From the NCBI GenBank assembly GCA_913031125.1, contig CAJWFK010000004.1:1-64000 (forward strand): a stretch of 64,000 bases of DNA, in the 5' to 3' direction. The notes beneath the pieces are model-generated. The model saw only the letters and a list, made by a program, of their open reading frames with translations, was not told where the DNA came from and ran no database searches. The position numbers and the translations under genes are program-made. This DNA is from an uncultured Woeseia sp. GTDB taxonomy: Bacteria > Pseudomonadota > Gammaproteobacteria > Steroidobacterales > Woeseiaceae. Numbering within the stretch: the stretch's first letter is position 1; each line of letters opens with the position of its first letter. Positions 8,483-17,451 of the stretch are shown here, piece by piece.

Positions 8483-9826
8483 TTATCGAATTACGATGAT
8501 GTCCTCGTTGACTGGCGATAGGTACTCGACACCGTTATGTGTGACGATCGCATTGTCCTCGAAGTTAATGCTGGCACGCTTGTTCCACTCCGGTATCCAT
8601 GTATTGATTTCAAATTCGAAAGCGAAAATATGCGTAGGCTGAATTTTCAGGTGTGCACGATCCGAGCGCCAGGGTGCGATTTGCGCGCCGGCCGCCGCAT
8701 CGCCGACACTCATATTTCCGGTTGTATGTAGATCAACAGAGAAACCCGACTTATCAGAATCTCCAAGCTCGATCATCAGATCAGTGTATTGCGATGTTCT
8801 GTCATCAGATGGCGTAGATACAAATCCGGCTGCTTCCAATGTTTCTACGATCGCATCATGCGTTTCGCCGGCGGTGCGACCGACTTTGATAGTCTTTTTT
8901 AGTATTTCGCGAGCTTTTTTTCCTCGTTCCCAGGCGTGCTTGAGACCTTGAGGGATATCTTTCTCACCTTCTTTGAGGACGTAGCCGTAACGTTTGATAT
9001 CGGTGCCGAAGTTAAGGTAGCCGACACCCATATCCCACATAATGAAGGAACCACGTTCAAACACTCCGCCAGCGGTTTCTTCTGGCATATAGGTGAAAGG
9101 CATATAGGGAAGAAAAAGGGTAGCTGCTTGATAAGAGGGACCAATCCCTTGTGCAAGTAATTGGTCTGCAGCCCACCACCCAATATCCTCTGGCGTTGAA
9201 ATACCTGGTTTTATTCGTTTTAGGGCCGCTTCCATCACTTGCCGCTGTATTTCGAGCGCGTGAGATATTGCAGTAATCTCTCTTTGCACTCGTCGAACCC
9301 GAAAATCGGTAATCACGTTCTCTGCTGAAGTCAGCCTCTTCGTGTATTTGTTGCCAAGTGCATTGACCAGCCGTAAGTAGGAGGTATGGGATAGTCCATT
9401 CGCAATACCGAGGGATTTCGACATATTGATTGCAATGACTTTTGGATTTCTTTCTGTCACTAACGACAAAAGGTCATTGCCTGACCCCTCGACATCATAA
9501 AACCCATCTACATCCTCTCCGCCGAGGATAATGCGTTCAATCCGGTCCCCACCCCGGTCAGTAAAGATGTAGTAAGAGGCGGGCTCCCACGCTCTATATT
9601 CGGTCCAACCACCCAGATCTAGAGCCAACGGATCCATTCGCCCACTTTCGACAACGTGGATCCACATATCAACATCGTTATCCCGCATGGCACCAGGAAG
9701 AATGAGATCTAACTTCTCCTGGCGGATTAATTTCATAATCTCATAGTTTCGTTTGGATTCCTGAGCTGCTACAGCAGAGACTAACGAGATAGAGCAAAGT
9801 AGAACGGCTAACAAACTTTTTTTCAT
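8483..9826 (-). CDS. Secreted M24 (creatinase/prolidase-fold) peptidase, paralog 1, intact site
   Basis: 447 aa. A Sec signal peptide (MKKSLLAVLL start, cleavage after SAVAAQ) is followed by a creatinase-N domain and a pita-bread M24 domain (~residues 185-447). All five dinuclear-metal ligands of the family are present: Asp265, Asp276, His367, Glu404 and Glu423. M24 enzymes of this type cleave Xaa-Pro or related imide-like bonds; creatinase-like hydrolysis is an alternative. The signature LPGAMRDNDVDMWIHV near residues 43-58 is shared by the M24 proteins of this window. It is the second gene of a two-gene minus-strand operon, 13 bp after paralog 2. Confidence 0.88.
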   Translation of the reverse strand: MKKSLLAVLLCSISLVSAVAAQESKRNYEIMKLIRQEKLDLILPGAMRDNDVDMWIHVVESGRMDPLALDLGGWTEYRAWEPASYYIFTDRGGDRIERIILGGEDVDGFYDVEGSGNDLLSLVTERNPKVIAINMSKSLGIANGLSHTSYLRLVNALGNKYTKRLTSAENVITDFRVRRVQREITAISHALEIQRQVMEAALKRIKPGISTPEDIGWWAADQLLAQGIGPSYQAATLFLPYMPFTYMPEETAGGVFERGSFIMWDMGVGYLNFGTDIKRYGYVLKEGEKDIPQGLKHAWERGKKAREILKKTIKVGRTAGETHDAIVETLEAAGFVSTPSDDRTSQYTDLMIELGDSDKSGFSVDLHTTGNMSVGDAAAGAQIAPWRSDRAHLKIQPTHIFAFEFEINTWIPEWNKRASINFEDNAIVTHNGVEYLSPVNEDIIVIR

Positions 9827-9839
9827 GGGACTAGAATCC

Positions 9840-11129
9840 TCAACGTATTATTCGTATTCCTTGGTCTGGTGGGTAGGGCCATTCAACCCCGCGTTCTGTG
9901 ACGACAGCACCATCATGAAAAGCAATATATAAGTGTTTACCTTTACCTAATTTAGGTAAAGGCATGTGAATCATATATTCAAAGGTAAAGGTATGAAACA
10001 GAGGTATTGTCATCTCGCGTTGCCAATCTGCGCCTAGCGGGGAAATACGAGGCGCATCCATCCACCTGACTCCTTGAGCATGCAGATCGAAGTGGACCTG
10101 TGTTTTCTTAGGGTCAGCATTCAAATCAAATTGGTCCACGTTTGTATAATGAAAGCCGGCATCCTCAGCCTTTTCTATTAGTATGTTTAGTGTTTCGCCA
10201 GCCGTGCGACCGACTTTAATATTTTTGCGGCAGATTTCACGAATGGTCATCGCGTCTTGCCAGATTTTTTCCACTTCTTCCGGTAACCCGGTTTCGCCGT
10301 CCCTTAGTACATAGCCATTCCCACCTAGATCCGCAACAAAGATGCCTTCACCAGCTCCATTAAGAATCGTAATAAGGTCTCCACCTTTTAAGATATAGTC
10401 GTTGCCATTGTTTTCGTTGCCATCAATATCCCTGACGAAAACGTTTCCATCAATCTCAGCAAGAGTTGTTCGTCCCACTTCAATTTTCTCGAATTCCCGA
10501 TCAATCTTTGCAGCTGCTTCCAGGCCAAAGTAACCATCAAGCACGATTTCTCCTAAAACCCGTCCCGAGATGTAATCTCCGATGATATTTTCCGCTGATA
10601 CGACTCTCGCGGCGAAACTGTCTCCTAGGGCATTAATCATTTTTACGTAGTCAGTTGACGATATGCCATCTGCTGCAGCGTTATTTGACGAATAATTTAA
10701 GGCGATGCGCTGCGGGTCACGTTCGGCTACAAAATCATGAATGATGTCTTGCCAAGCCATGTCACCTTCGAATGCTTCTTCTCCGCTAATAAATAAATCA
10801 TAGGCCTCTAGGCTCCAAAGTTCCTCATCAGCTATACCGAGGACGGCCCTCTCTATGCGGTCACCACCCTTGTCAGTAAATATGAACACACCGGCGTTGC
10901 CACCTAAATCTAAAGCTAACGGCTCCGGTTTTTTTTGACGGATTACATGTATCCACATGTCGACGTTGTTGTCGCGCATGGCTTTCGGTAATACGTAGTC
11001 AAACTTGTCTTTACGGATTTCTTTAAGCATCTCGGCAAGATTTTTTGGATGGATGCTTGCAGCTGATAAGCTAGATACAAAAACCAAGGCGACTATCGTT
11101 GTTAGGACTTTTTGTATTGCGGTTATCAT
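9840..11129 (-). CDS. Secreted M24-fold protein, paralog 2, degenerate metal site
   Basis: 429 aa with signal peptide (cleavage near SSLSAAS) and the same two-domain layout as its downstream neighbour. Aligned on conserved blocks, the first metal Asp is Leu256 and the final metal Glu is His405 (IAFHDGAVV where paralog 1 has INFEDNAIV). Asp267, His350 and Glu384 remain. A standard two-metal site therefore looks impossible. The protein may be a pseudoenzyme, a binding partner of the intact paralog encoded 13 bp away, or an enzyme with altered metal chemistry. It is the first gene of the operon. Its promoter region holds a GntR-type palindrome, shared with the divergent gene at 11236. Confidence 0.82.
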   Translation of the reverse strand: MITAIQKVLTTIVALVFVSSLSAASIHPKNLAEMLKEIRKDKFDYVLPKAMRDNNVDMWIHVIRQKKPEPLALDLGGNAGVFIFTDKGGDRIERAVLGIADEELWSLEAYDLFISGEEAFEGDMAWQDIIHDFVAERDPQRIALNYSSNNAAADGISSTDYVKMINALGDSFAARVVSAENIIGDYISGRVLGEIVLDGYFGLEAAAKIDREFEKIEVGRTTLAEIDGNVFVRDIDGNENNGNDYILKGGDLITILNGAGEGIFVADLGGNGYVLRDGETGLPEEVEKIWQDAMTIREICRKNIKVGRTAGETLNILIEKAEDAGFHYTNVDQFDLNADPKKTQVHFDLHAQGVRWMDAPRISPLGADWQREMTIPLFHTFTFEYMIHMPLPKLGKGKHLYIAFHDGAVVTERGVEWPYPPDQGIRIIR

Positions 11130-11183
11130 TGTTTTTCTCTTTTATAAAATAAAAATGAGTTGGTATTCTATATAATTAATATC

Positions 11184-11197
11184 TATTGTATACAATA
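11184..11197. promoter_or_regulatory. Putative GntR/FCD operator, site A
   Basis: Perfect 14-bp palindrome TATTGTATACAATA in the 106-bp divergent gap between M24 paralog 2 (-) and the DUF885 gene (+). The core resembles the TTGTATACAA type recognised by FCD-class GntR regulators. On the minus strand its TTGTAT could serve as the -35 of a promoter with -10 TATAGA, 17 bp away (11172-11167), so binding would block transcription. Near matches lie at 21787, 26723 and 41281. Confidence 0.65.
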
Positions 11198-11235
11198 TCC
11201 AAGATCGACGGAGCCAAACCTAAATACCTATCAAT

Positions 11236-12834
11236 ATGTCTAAAGTAACACACAGCTATGAAGCCTTACTTGAACTTTTCTTTGAATTTCGAGAACTCTT
11301 GAAACCTACGATTGTTGATGGTGTGCCGGACTTCAGTTCTGACGCCATGGCAGCGCAATATGCAGAGCTCCAGTACCTGAAAAAGCGACTCCGGGCAATT
11401 GACACCAGCGACTGGTCCCGAGCAGATTGCGTTGACTACCATGTGGTTCGTGCTGAAATAAACGGGGTCGATTTTGATCATCGAGTTCTTAAACCATGGG
11501 CGAGGGACCCCGGATTTTATAATCTTACCGATGGTATTTACCCTCGCTTGCTGGTGCATCACTCCCGGAGCTTATCTAACTGGGGGCTGATTGAGCCGGC
11601 TCTTCCTCTGGACAAGGAGGGAGTGAAAGATTTTCGGACAAGGCTCCAGTGTGTCCCGAAACTATTTTTAGATGCCAAGAAAAACTTAGTCGAGGCCGCT
11701 GGAGAACTGGCTACGATTGCCATCAGGGTCAAGGAAAAAGATATTGAGCTGCTGGAGCGTTTTAGACAGGGTTTTGCTGAGCACCATCCGGATCTCATTC
11801 CAGACGTTGACAAAGCACTCTTCGCTACAAAGGATTTTCGCGACTGGTTGATTGAAAACCAAAATCGTATGCCGGCCACGGCAGGTATTGGAAAGGAAAA
11901 CTATAACTGGTGGATGAAGAACGTCCATCTTATTCCCTATACCTGGGACCAGTTCCACACAATGATACAGGCTGAATATGATCGCACCATCTCTTTTCTG
12001 AAGCTTGAGGAAAATAAGAATCGGCGCCTTCCGGATTTTGAACTAACATCCAGTGCAGAGGAAAACAACCTTCGGCAACAGGAAGCCGTAGAAAAATTAA
12101 TGCAGTTTCTTCAGGAAGAAGAGATTATCACGGTGCCTCCTGAGCTCGCACCACTGCCAACTGACCAGTACCCGCGCGTATGGGGCATAAGTGCTTACTT
12201 ACGGGCGGGAGATCGGGGCTTTTTCGAGGAAACTAACGATCGCGAGCCGATGACCAATATCGCTCATGTATTTTTTGGGCACTATTACGTAGGTGGAAGA
12301 AAGATTTGGTATCAGGATAGCGATCAGCGTCCCATTAGGGGGGCGATTCGTCTTTATGATCTCCATGAAGCGCGGTCAGAGGCTTTGGCCTATGGTATAG
12401 AAGAATGGCTCCTGCAATCGGGCTTGTTTGATGATCGTCCAAGATCAAGAGAAATTACTTATATATGGTCAATTTTCCGAGCAGTTCGTGCATTAACTGA
12501 TTTAAAGATGCATGCTAATGAATACAGTCTCGAAGATGGTTTGAAGAATATTTCGGAAAGTATTCCATATCAATGGGCCAAGCCGAATAGTGACGCGGTA
12601 TGGTGGGATACGGAGGAGGCACTGCGCTCTCCTGGCCACAGCTCAAACTATGTTGTTGGACGAAACATGATGCAAGGGCTAATGGCTCAACGCGCGAGAC
12701 AGTTAGGAGAGGATTTTAGTGTGCGTAGGTTTTTTGATGAGTTTATGAATGGCGGAATAATTCCCATCTCGCTGACACGATGGGAATTGACTGGGTTAGA
12801 AGATGAAATGAATAGCTTGCTCGACGTGAACTGA
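11236..12834 (+). CDS. DUF885-type peptidase family protein, paralog 1, degenerate motif, no signal
   Basis: 532 aa, homologous along its length to the proteins at 33627 and 41386. These proteins resemble the DUF885 group of putative zinc peptidases: a helical protein with an HExxGH motif followed by a downstream Glu-rich helix. Here the motif reads His344-Val-Phe-Phe-Gly-His349, so the catalytic Glu is missing, while the later SEALAYGIEEWLLQSG helix is kept. Unlike its two paralogs it has no signal peptide from this start. No strong ribosome site lies just before the ATG. It heads a plus-strand run of transporter and enzyme genes (12849-19161) and starts 38 bp after operator site A. Confidence 0.75.
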   Translation: MSKVTHSYEALLELFFEFRELLKPTIVDGVPDFSSDAMAAQYAELQYLKKRLRAIDTSDWSRADCVDYHVVRAEINGVDFDHRVLKPWARDPGFYNLTDGIYPRLLVHHSRSLSNWGLIEPALPLDKEGVKDFRTRLQCVPKLFLDAKKNLVEAAGELATIAIRVKEKDIELLERFRQGFAEHHPDLIPDVDKALFATKDFRDWLIENQNRMPATAGIGKENYNWWMKNVHLIPYTWDQFHTMIQAEYDRTISFLKLEENKNRRLPDFELTSSAEENNLRQQEAVEKLMQFLQEEEIITVPPELAPLPTDQYPRVWGISAYLRAGDRGFFEETNDREPMTNIAHVFFGHYYVGGRKIWYQDSDQRPIRGAIRLYDLHEARSEALAYGIEEWLLQSGLFDDRPRSREITYIWSIFRAVRALTDLKMHANEYSLEDGLKNISESIPYQWAKPNSDAVWWDTEEALRSPGHSSNYVVGRNMMQGLMAQRARQLGEDFSVRRFFDEFMNGGIIPISLTRWELTGLEDEMNSLLDVN

Positions 12835-12848
12835 GGTATCTGAGCTTC

Positions 12849-14537
12849 GTGTCGATCGATCTCGCTGTTGTTATTGTCTACCTGATAGCGATCACTGTGC
12901 TTGGTATTTCTATGGCCAGGAGAGTGACCTCTTCAGCCTCGTTTTTTATAAGCGATCGTAGCTTTGGCAAAGCGATGATGACATTCTTTGCCTTCGGCAC
13001 CGGAACCAATACGGATCAGGCGGTCAGTGTCGCATCAAAAACATATAGCGTCGGGGCGTCCGGGATCTGGTACCAGTGGCTTTGGCTGCCTGCAACGCCT
13101 TTCTATTGGTTGCTGGTGCCACTCTTCAGACGAATGCGGGCAGTGACGACAGCGGACTACTTATCCGTCCGATATGGCTCCAGTGTTGCAGTTCTCTTTG
13201 GAATAGTAGGCATTGTCCAGACGTCAGTGACTATCGGCGTTGTGTTGAAAGCAACGAGTGTGATGATCACACCTGTCTCAGGCGGTGCTATTGGATCTGA
13301 CACGGCAATTATAGGGATGACATTATTATTCGTTGCCTACGGTGTGGCGGGTGGTTTGACTGCGGCAATTGTGACGGATGCGATTCAAGGTGTTTTGACA
13401 GTTGTACTATCGTTTTTGATATTGCCATTTGCGCTCAATCTCGTCGGAGGTATGGATGGCTTGCGTGCGAGCATCTCTGATCCAACCGTGTTTGATATCG
13501 TGGCCCCAGGCGAAATCACCCTTCTCTACATTGTAGTAATCGCTATCAATGCGCTTGTGGGCTGGGTCGCTGCTCCGTATTCCATGGCTATGGTCGGCGC
13601 GGGAAAAAGTGAGTCAGTTGCCCGAGTTGGATTTGTTAGTGGAATGCTACTCAAAAGGGTTTGTACCATTGCGTGGGTCCTTACAGGAATGTGTGCAATA
13701 GCACTCTATGCTGGAACTACAGTGGCTCCTGATCACGTCTATGGGTTAATGGCACGGGACTTGCTCCCAACAATCGCCCCGGGACTATTGGGCCTGTTTG
13801 TCGCATGTATGCTAAGTGCTGTGATGAGTTCCTGTGATGCGCTGATGCTTTCAGCGTCTGCTTTGTTCACCGAGAACATCTATAAACCTTTATTTCAGCC
13901 CAATCGGGATGAAAAACATTACATTCTGGTTGGTCGGGTTGCATCTATAACTGCTGTTGTTGGTGGAATTTTTGTAGCATTCGGTTTATCCAGTGTTGTG
14001 CAGGGACTGGAGCTTTTCTGGCAAGTGCAGGCGATGATGGGGATAGCTATTTGGGTTAGTTTTTTCTGGAGGCGCGCCACTGCTGCCGGTGCCTGGGCAT
14101 CGACAATTGGCGGCTTTGCGGCATTCGCCTTTGTCAATGAAATCAGTTTTATAGGTTGGGACTTCAACTCGGTTTTCGGTAGCCACCTTCCAGCTTTTAT
14201 GCTGTATGAGGGAAATATTTCCCTTCCATGGCAGATGATATTTTATTTGACGGTAAGCCTCGTACTCATGGTTAGTGTCAGTGTTTTGACGCGACCAAGG
14301 GATGAAAAAATACTGGATCGTGTCTATGCATGCCTTCGAACTCCGGTAATGCCCGGGGAACCTGAAGTGACACCAGTAACCCTTCCCGAGACTGTAATAC
14401 CAGCACCTAGGTCCGTTTTAATCAAACATCCGGACTTTGAGGTAATGAAACCTAGTCGTGAATCTATCGTTGGCTTCATTGTTACATGGTTGCTAGTTAT
14501 TGCATTGATTGGTGTTTTCGTATGGATTATCCACTGA
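12849..14537 (+). CDS. Sodium:solute symporter (SSS family)
   Basis: 562 aa integral membrane protein with about 13 predicted helices and SSS-family segments (FAFGTGTNTDQAVSVASKTY near residues 45-65, then RRMRAVTTADYLSVRYG). It has a long polar stretch near residues 480-525 and a last helix at the C-terminus (IVTWLLVIALIGVFVWII). It would import a small organic solute with Na+; relatives carry proline, sugars, vitamins or carboxylates. Its position between a peptidase-family gene and TRAP genes suggests an amino acid, imino acid or short peptide derivative, but specificity is not readable. GTG start, 14 bp after the previous stop. Confidence 0.9.
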   Translation: MSIDLAVVIVYLIAITVLGISMARRVTSSASFFISDRSFGKAMMTFFAFGTGTNTDQAVSVASKTYSVGASGIWYQWLWLPATPFYWLLVPLFRRMRAVTTADYLSVRYGSSVAVLFGIVGIVQTSVTIGVVLKATSVMITPVSGGAIGSDTAIIGMTLLFVAYGVAGGLTAAIVTDAIQGVLTVVLSFLILPFALNLVGGMDGLRASISDPTVFDIVAPGEITLLYIVVIAINALVGWVAAPYSMAMVGAGKSESVARVGFVSGMLLKRVCTIAWVLTGMCAIALYAGTTVAPDHVYGLMARDLLPTIAPGLLGLFVACMLSAVMSSCDALMLSASALFTENIYKPLFQPNRDEKHYILVGRVASITAVVGGIFVAFGLSSVVQGLELFWQVQAMMGIAIWVSFFWRRATAAGAWASTIGGFAAFAFVNEISFIGWDFNSVFGSHLPAFMLYEGNISLPWQMIFYLTVSLVLMVSVSVLTRPRDEKILDRVYACLRTPVMPGEPEVTPVTLPETVIPAPRSVLIKHPDFEVMKPSRESIVGFIVTWLLVIALIGVFVWIIH

Positions 14538-14613
14538 CCCTCCAGTATCTATATCTTAGATTTCCGGTACGCCTGTAGCGGTTTAAATTCTTTCAATTTG
14601 GAATATTAAGGTA

Positions 14614-15636
14614 TTGGCTAAAACAAAATTTCAATCGTCTCTTCGACACTTTTTTCAGTGGTTACTGCTGGTGTTTTCCGTTGTCGTAGGTGGCTGTATG
14701 GATACAGATATAAGCACCGATACAACAGTCATAAAAGCGGCGCACAATGGTAATGAGCAGCATCCGTTTCAGGTTGGTTATGAGATTTTTCGTGATGCTC
14801 TCGAGCGGGAAACCGAAGGCCGGTATTCACTCGACATTTTCCCGAATAGTCAGCTTGGTAGTGAGGAGGAAGCGACGGAAATGGTGAAACTTGGTGTGAT
14901 TAGCTCGACCGCCGCCAGCGCAGCAAGTCTCGCCTCTTTTGTTCCTGAAATAGACGTCTTAAATTTCCCTTTTATTTTTCGTGATTTGAAGCATTTCTAT
15001 GCGGTCCTGGATGGTCCGGTCGGAAAACGTATTAGTGTTCAGATAGAAAAAGACCTTGATATTCTGGTTCTAGGCTGGTGGTTCGCTGGTGTCCGGAATG
15101 TCTGGAATGAGCAAAGACCGATTTATGTTCCGGATGATTTACAAGGTCTTAAAATTCGCGTAATCGGCAGCTCAATCGTCCTGGATGCTTTTGATACCCT
15201 CGGCGCACAAGCTACCACCATGTCATTTGGTGAATTGTACTCGGCGATGCAGCAGGGCGTTCTTGATGGTGCTGAGTCGGATCACACTGATTTGCTTGTT
15301 GAAAAATTTTATGAGGTAACCAAATTTGTTTCCCTGACCCAACATCTTTATCTTGCGGTGCCGCTGGCATACAGTAAGAAGAAATTTGACAGATTACCGC
15401 ATCATGTCCAGCTGGCTTTGAGGGTTGCGGCAGCTGAATCTGTACATGCACAACGTACCGCAATGGAGTCCAGCAACCAACAATCCCTGTTCGCGCTTCA
15501 GGAACTGGGGCTGCAATTCAATGAGGTCGATGGCGAAAAGTTTCGTCAGCAGATAGCGATCGGACGGGTCTATGAGAACAATTCGGCGCGAGTTGGTGGT
15601 GGAGCTATGATCGAAGAAGTAATTAATCAACAGTAA
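14614..15636 (+). CDS. TRAP transporter substrate-binding lipoprotein (DctP)
   Basis: 340 aa extracytoplasmic binding protein. An N-terminal signal ends in a lipobox-like VVGGC, so it may be membrane-tethered rather than free. DctP-family features: FPNSQLGSEEEATEMVKLG, FPFIFRDLKHFYAVLDGPVG, and the carboxylate-binding Arg region LKIRVIGS near residue 185. It starts with TTG. It is followed 15 bp later by the DctQ and then the DctM gene, making a complete TRAP system. Ligands of this family are mostly carboxylates, including amino and hydroxy acids. Confidence 0.93.
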   Translation: MAKTKFQSSLRHFFQWLLLVFSVVVGGCMDTDISTDTTVIKAAHNGNEQHPFQVGYEIFRDALERETEGRYSLDIFPNSQLGSEEEATEMVKLGVISSTAASAASLASFVPEIDVLNFPFIFRDLKHFYAVLDGPVGKRISVQIEKDLDILVLGWWFAGVRNVWNEQRPIYVPDDLQGLKIRVIGSSIVLDAFDTLGAQATTMSFGELYSAMQQGVLDGAESDHTDLLVEKFYEVTKFVSLTQHLYLAVPLAYSKKKFDRLPHHVQLALRVAAAESVHAQRTAMESSNQQSLFALQELGLQFNEVDGEKFRQQIAIGRVYENNSARVGGGAMIEEVINQQ

Positions 15637-15651
15637 TGGTTATGGCGAATT

Positions 15652-16170
15652 ATGGATCCTGAAGTTAGCGAAAATACTAAGTCGCCGGCCGGCAAATTGA
15701 GCATTTTGGAATGGGCGCTATGCTTATTACTGACTGCTATTGTAATGGTGACTTTTGTCCAAGTAGTTTCGAGGTATGTCCTTCAATCATCGCTGGCATG
15801 GACTGAAGAATTAGCGCGGTATATGTTCATCTGGCTTGCTGCACTTGGAGCAGCATATGCTTATAAGATAAAAGCCCATTTCCTCCTGCGTTTCGTCGTT
15901 GAAAGATTGTCCAATAAAAATCAAAGACTTATTGCGAATCTAGTTATCGGTTTAACGTCAGCATTTCTTGTTGTTTTTACATGGCAGGCTGTGCTGTATG
16001 TGGAGAGTGTTGCCGGGCAGACAGCGCCTGGTACAGGTCTCTCGAAGGCAGTGCCGGCATTGGCTGCTGTTGTCGGAGGAGTATTGATGTTGTTCTATTC
16101 GATACGCAACTGGTACCGAGAAATTGATAATTTACGCGATTCTGCCGATACTGACAGTGAGTCTAAATAG
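15652..16170 (+). CDS. TRAP transporter small permease (DctQ)
   Basis: 172 aa with four predicted transmembrane helices (residues ~18-42, 55-75, 95-118 and 132-152) and the DctQ pattern SRYVLQSSLAWTEELARYMFIW. It partners with the DctM protein, whose ATG follows this stop codon with no gap. Confidence 0.93.
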   Translation: MDPEVSENTKSPAGKLSILEWALCLLLTAIVMVTFVQVVSRYVLQSSLAWTEELARYMFIWLAALGAAYAYKIKAHFLLRFVVERLSNKNQRLIANLVIGLTSAFLVVFTWQAVLYVESVAGQTAPGTGLSKAVPALAAVVGGVLMLFYSIRNWYREIDNLRDSADTDSESK

Positions 16171-17451
16171 ATGGGCCTCCTCCTCATTGTGACGCTTATC
16201 TTGACTATGCTCATGGGTGTGCCTGTCGGGATATGCCTTGGTATCACCACAGTGGTAGGCATGCTTTATATCTCGCCGGACTTACTGATAATGCTTCCGC
16301 AAAAGTTCATTTCAGGGCTTGATTCATTCCCGCTTTTGGCAATTCCACTATTCGTTCTCGCTGGTCAATTAATGGCTCAAGGCGGCCTTGCCAAACGAAT
16401 CGTTGAGTTGTCACTTATATTTGTGGGGCAGGTTCGCGGCGGACTAGGGATGGTTGTGATTTTTGCGACCATGCTGATGTCAGGAATATCTGGCTCGCCT
16501 GCCGCGAATACAGCTGCTATCGGTTCAATTGCTGTGCCTGAAATGAAAAAACAACAGTATCCCACAGAGTTTTCTACCGTCTTGCTGGCTGCTGCCGGAG
16601 GTGTATCCACATTGGTTCCACCTGCTATAGACCTAATTATCATTGGGGTCATAGCCAATATTTCGATTAGTGCATTATTCGCAGCCGGTATTTTGCCGGC
16701 AGTACTCTGTGGAATTGGCATAATGGCGTTAGCTCATCGTAAGGCTCAAAATCTCGAGTTGCCGCTTGCCGAGCCAATGACCGAGGATGAAAAGCGTCAG
16801 ACGCTTTTTGATGGACTGCTCCCCTTGCTGATGGTGGTTATCATTCTCGGTGGTATCTATGGAGGTGTATTCACGCCGACCGAAGCAGCAGCGGTTGCTG
16901 TTGTTTACGGTTTTTGTGTTTCATTCTTTATTTATAAAGAGCTTAAACTAACAGAGCTGCCCAATGTCTTGCTGAAAAGTTGTGCACTCACTGGTGTTGT
17001 ATTGCTAGTTTTGGCTTGTGCTGCGATGTTTTCGTTTCTTTTGACATTCGAAGGTATTCCGCTGGCAATGGCGGATATGATTACGACATACGCGTTTAAC
17101 TGGATTGTGTTCATCCTTTTCGTTCATGTCTTGTTCTTTGTACTGGGTATGGTCATGGACTGCTTGCCGCCCATTTTGATTTTGATGCCTATCTTGGTGC
17201 CTGTCGCCAGTGCGATGGGAATAGATCCGGTACATTTCGGCATTATTGTTGCGGCTAACGTAGGATTAGGGATGGTATCTCCACCAGTTGGTATTTGTTT
17301 GTTTGTTTCCTGCGGTTTGAGTGGTACGCCTATCGAGCGTGTAGTAAAGCCGCTATTACCTTTCCTGTTAGTGCTTACGATTTCTCTAATGGTCATTACA
17401 TTTGTGCCTCAAGTAAGTCTCTTTTTGCCCAAATTGTTAGGGTTATCATGA
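16171..17451 (+). CDS. TRAP transporter large permease (DctM)
   Basis: 426 aa, about twelve membrane segments, the Na+-coupled translocation subunit. Typical family blocks: LIMLPQKFISGLDSFPLLAIPLF, ATMLMSGISGSPAANTAAIG, and a C-terminal half with MDCLPPILILMPILVPVA. It is immediately downstream of DctQ and its stop overlaps the next start (ATGA at 17448-17451), so transport and the following enzyme are translationally coupled. Confidence 0.95.
   Translation: MGLLLIVTLILTMLMGVPVGICLGITTVVGMLYISPDLLIMLPQKFISGLDSFPLLAIPLFVLAGQLMAQGGLAKRIVELSLIFVGQVRGGLGMVVIFATMLMSGISGSPAANTAAIGSIAVPEMKKQQYPTEFSTVLLAAAGGVSTLVPPAIDLIIIGVIANISISALFAAGILPAVLCGIGIMALAHRKAQNLELPLAEPMTEDEKRQTLFDGLLPLLMVVIILGGIYGGVFTPTEAAAVAVVYGFCVSFFIYKELKLTELPNVLLKSCALTGVVLLVLACAAMFSFLLTFEGIPLAMADMITTYAFNWIVFILFVHVLFFVLGMVMDCLPPILILMPILVPVASAMGIDPVHFGIIVAANVGLGMVSPPVGICLFVSCGLSGTPIERVVKPLLPFLLVLTISLMVITFVPQVSLFLPKLLGLS

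Noticed and set aside
17295-17447. Longer N-terminus for the pyrroline-reductase-like protein
   Set aside because: It lies wholly inside dctM in another frame; the ATG at 17448 in an ATGA overlap fits the family start.
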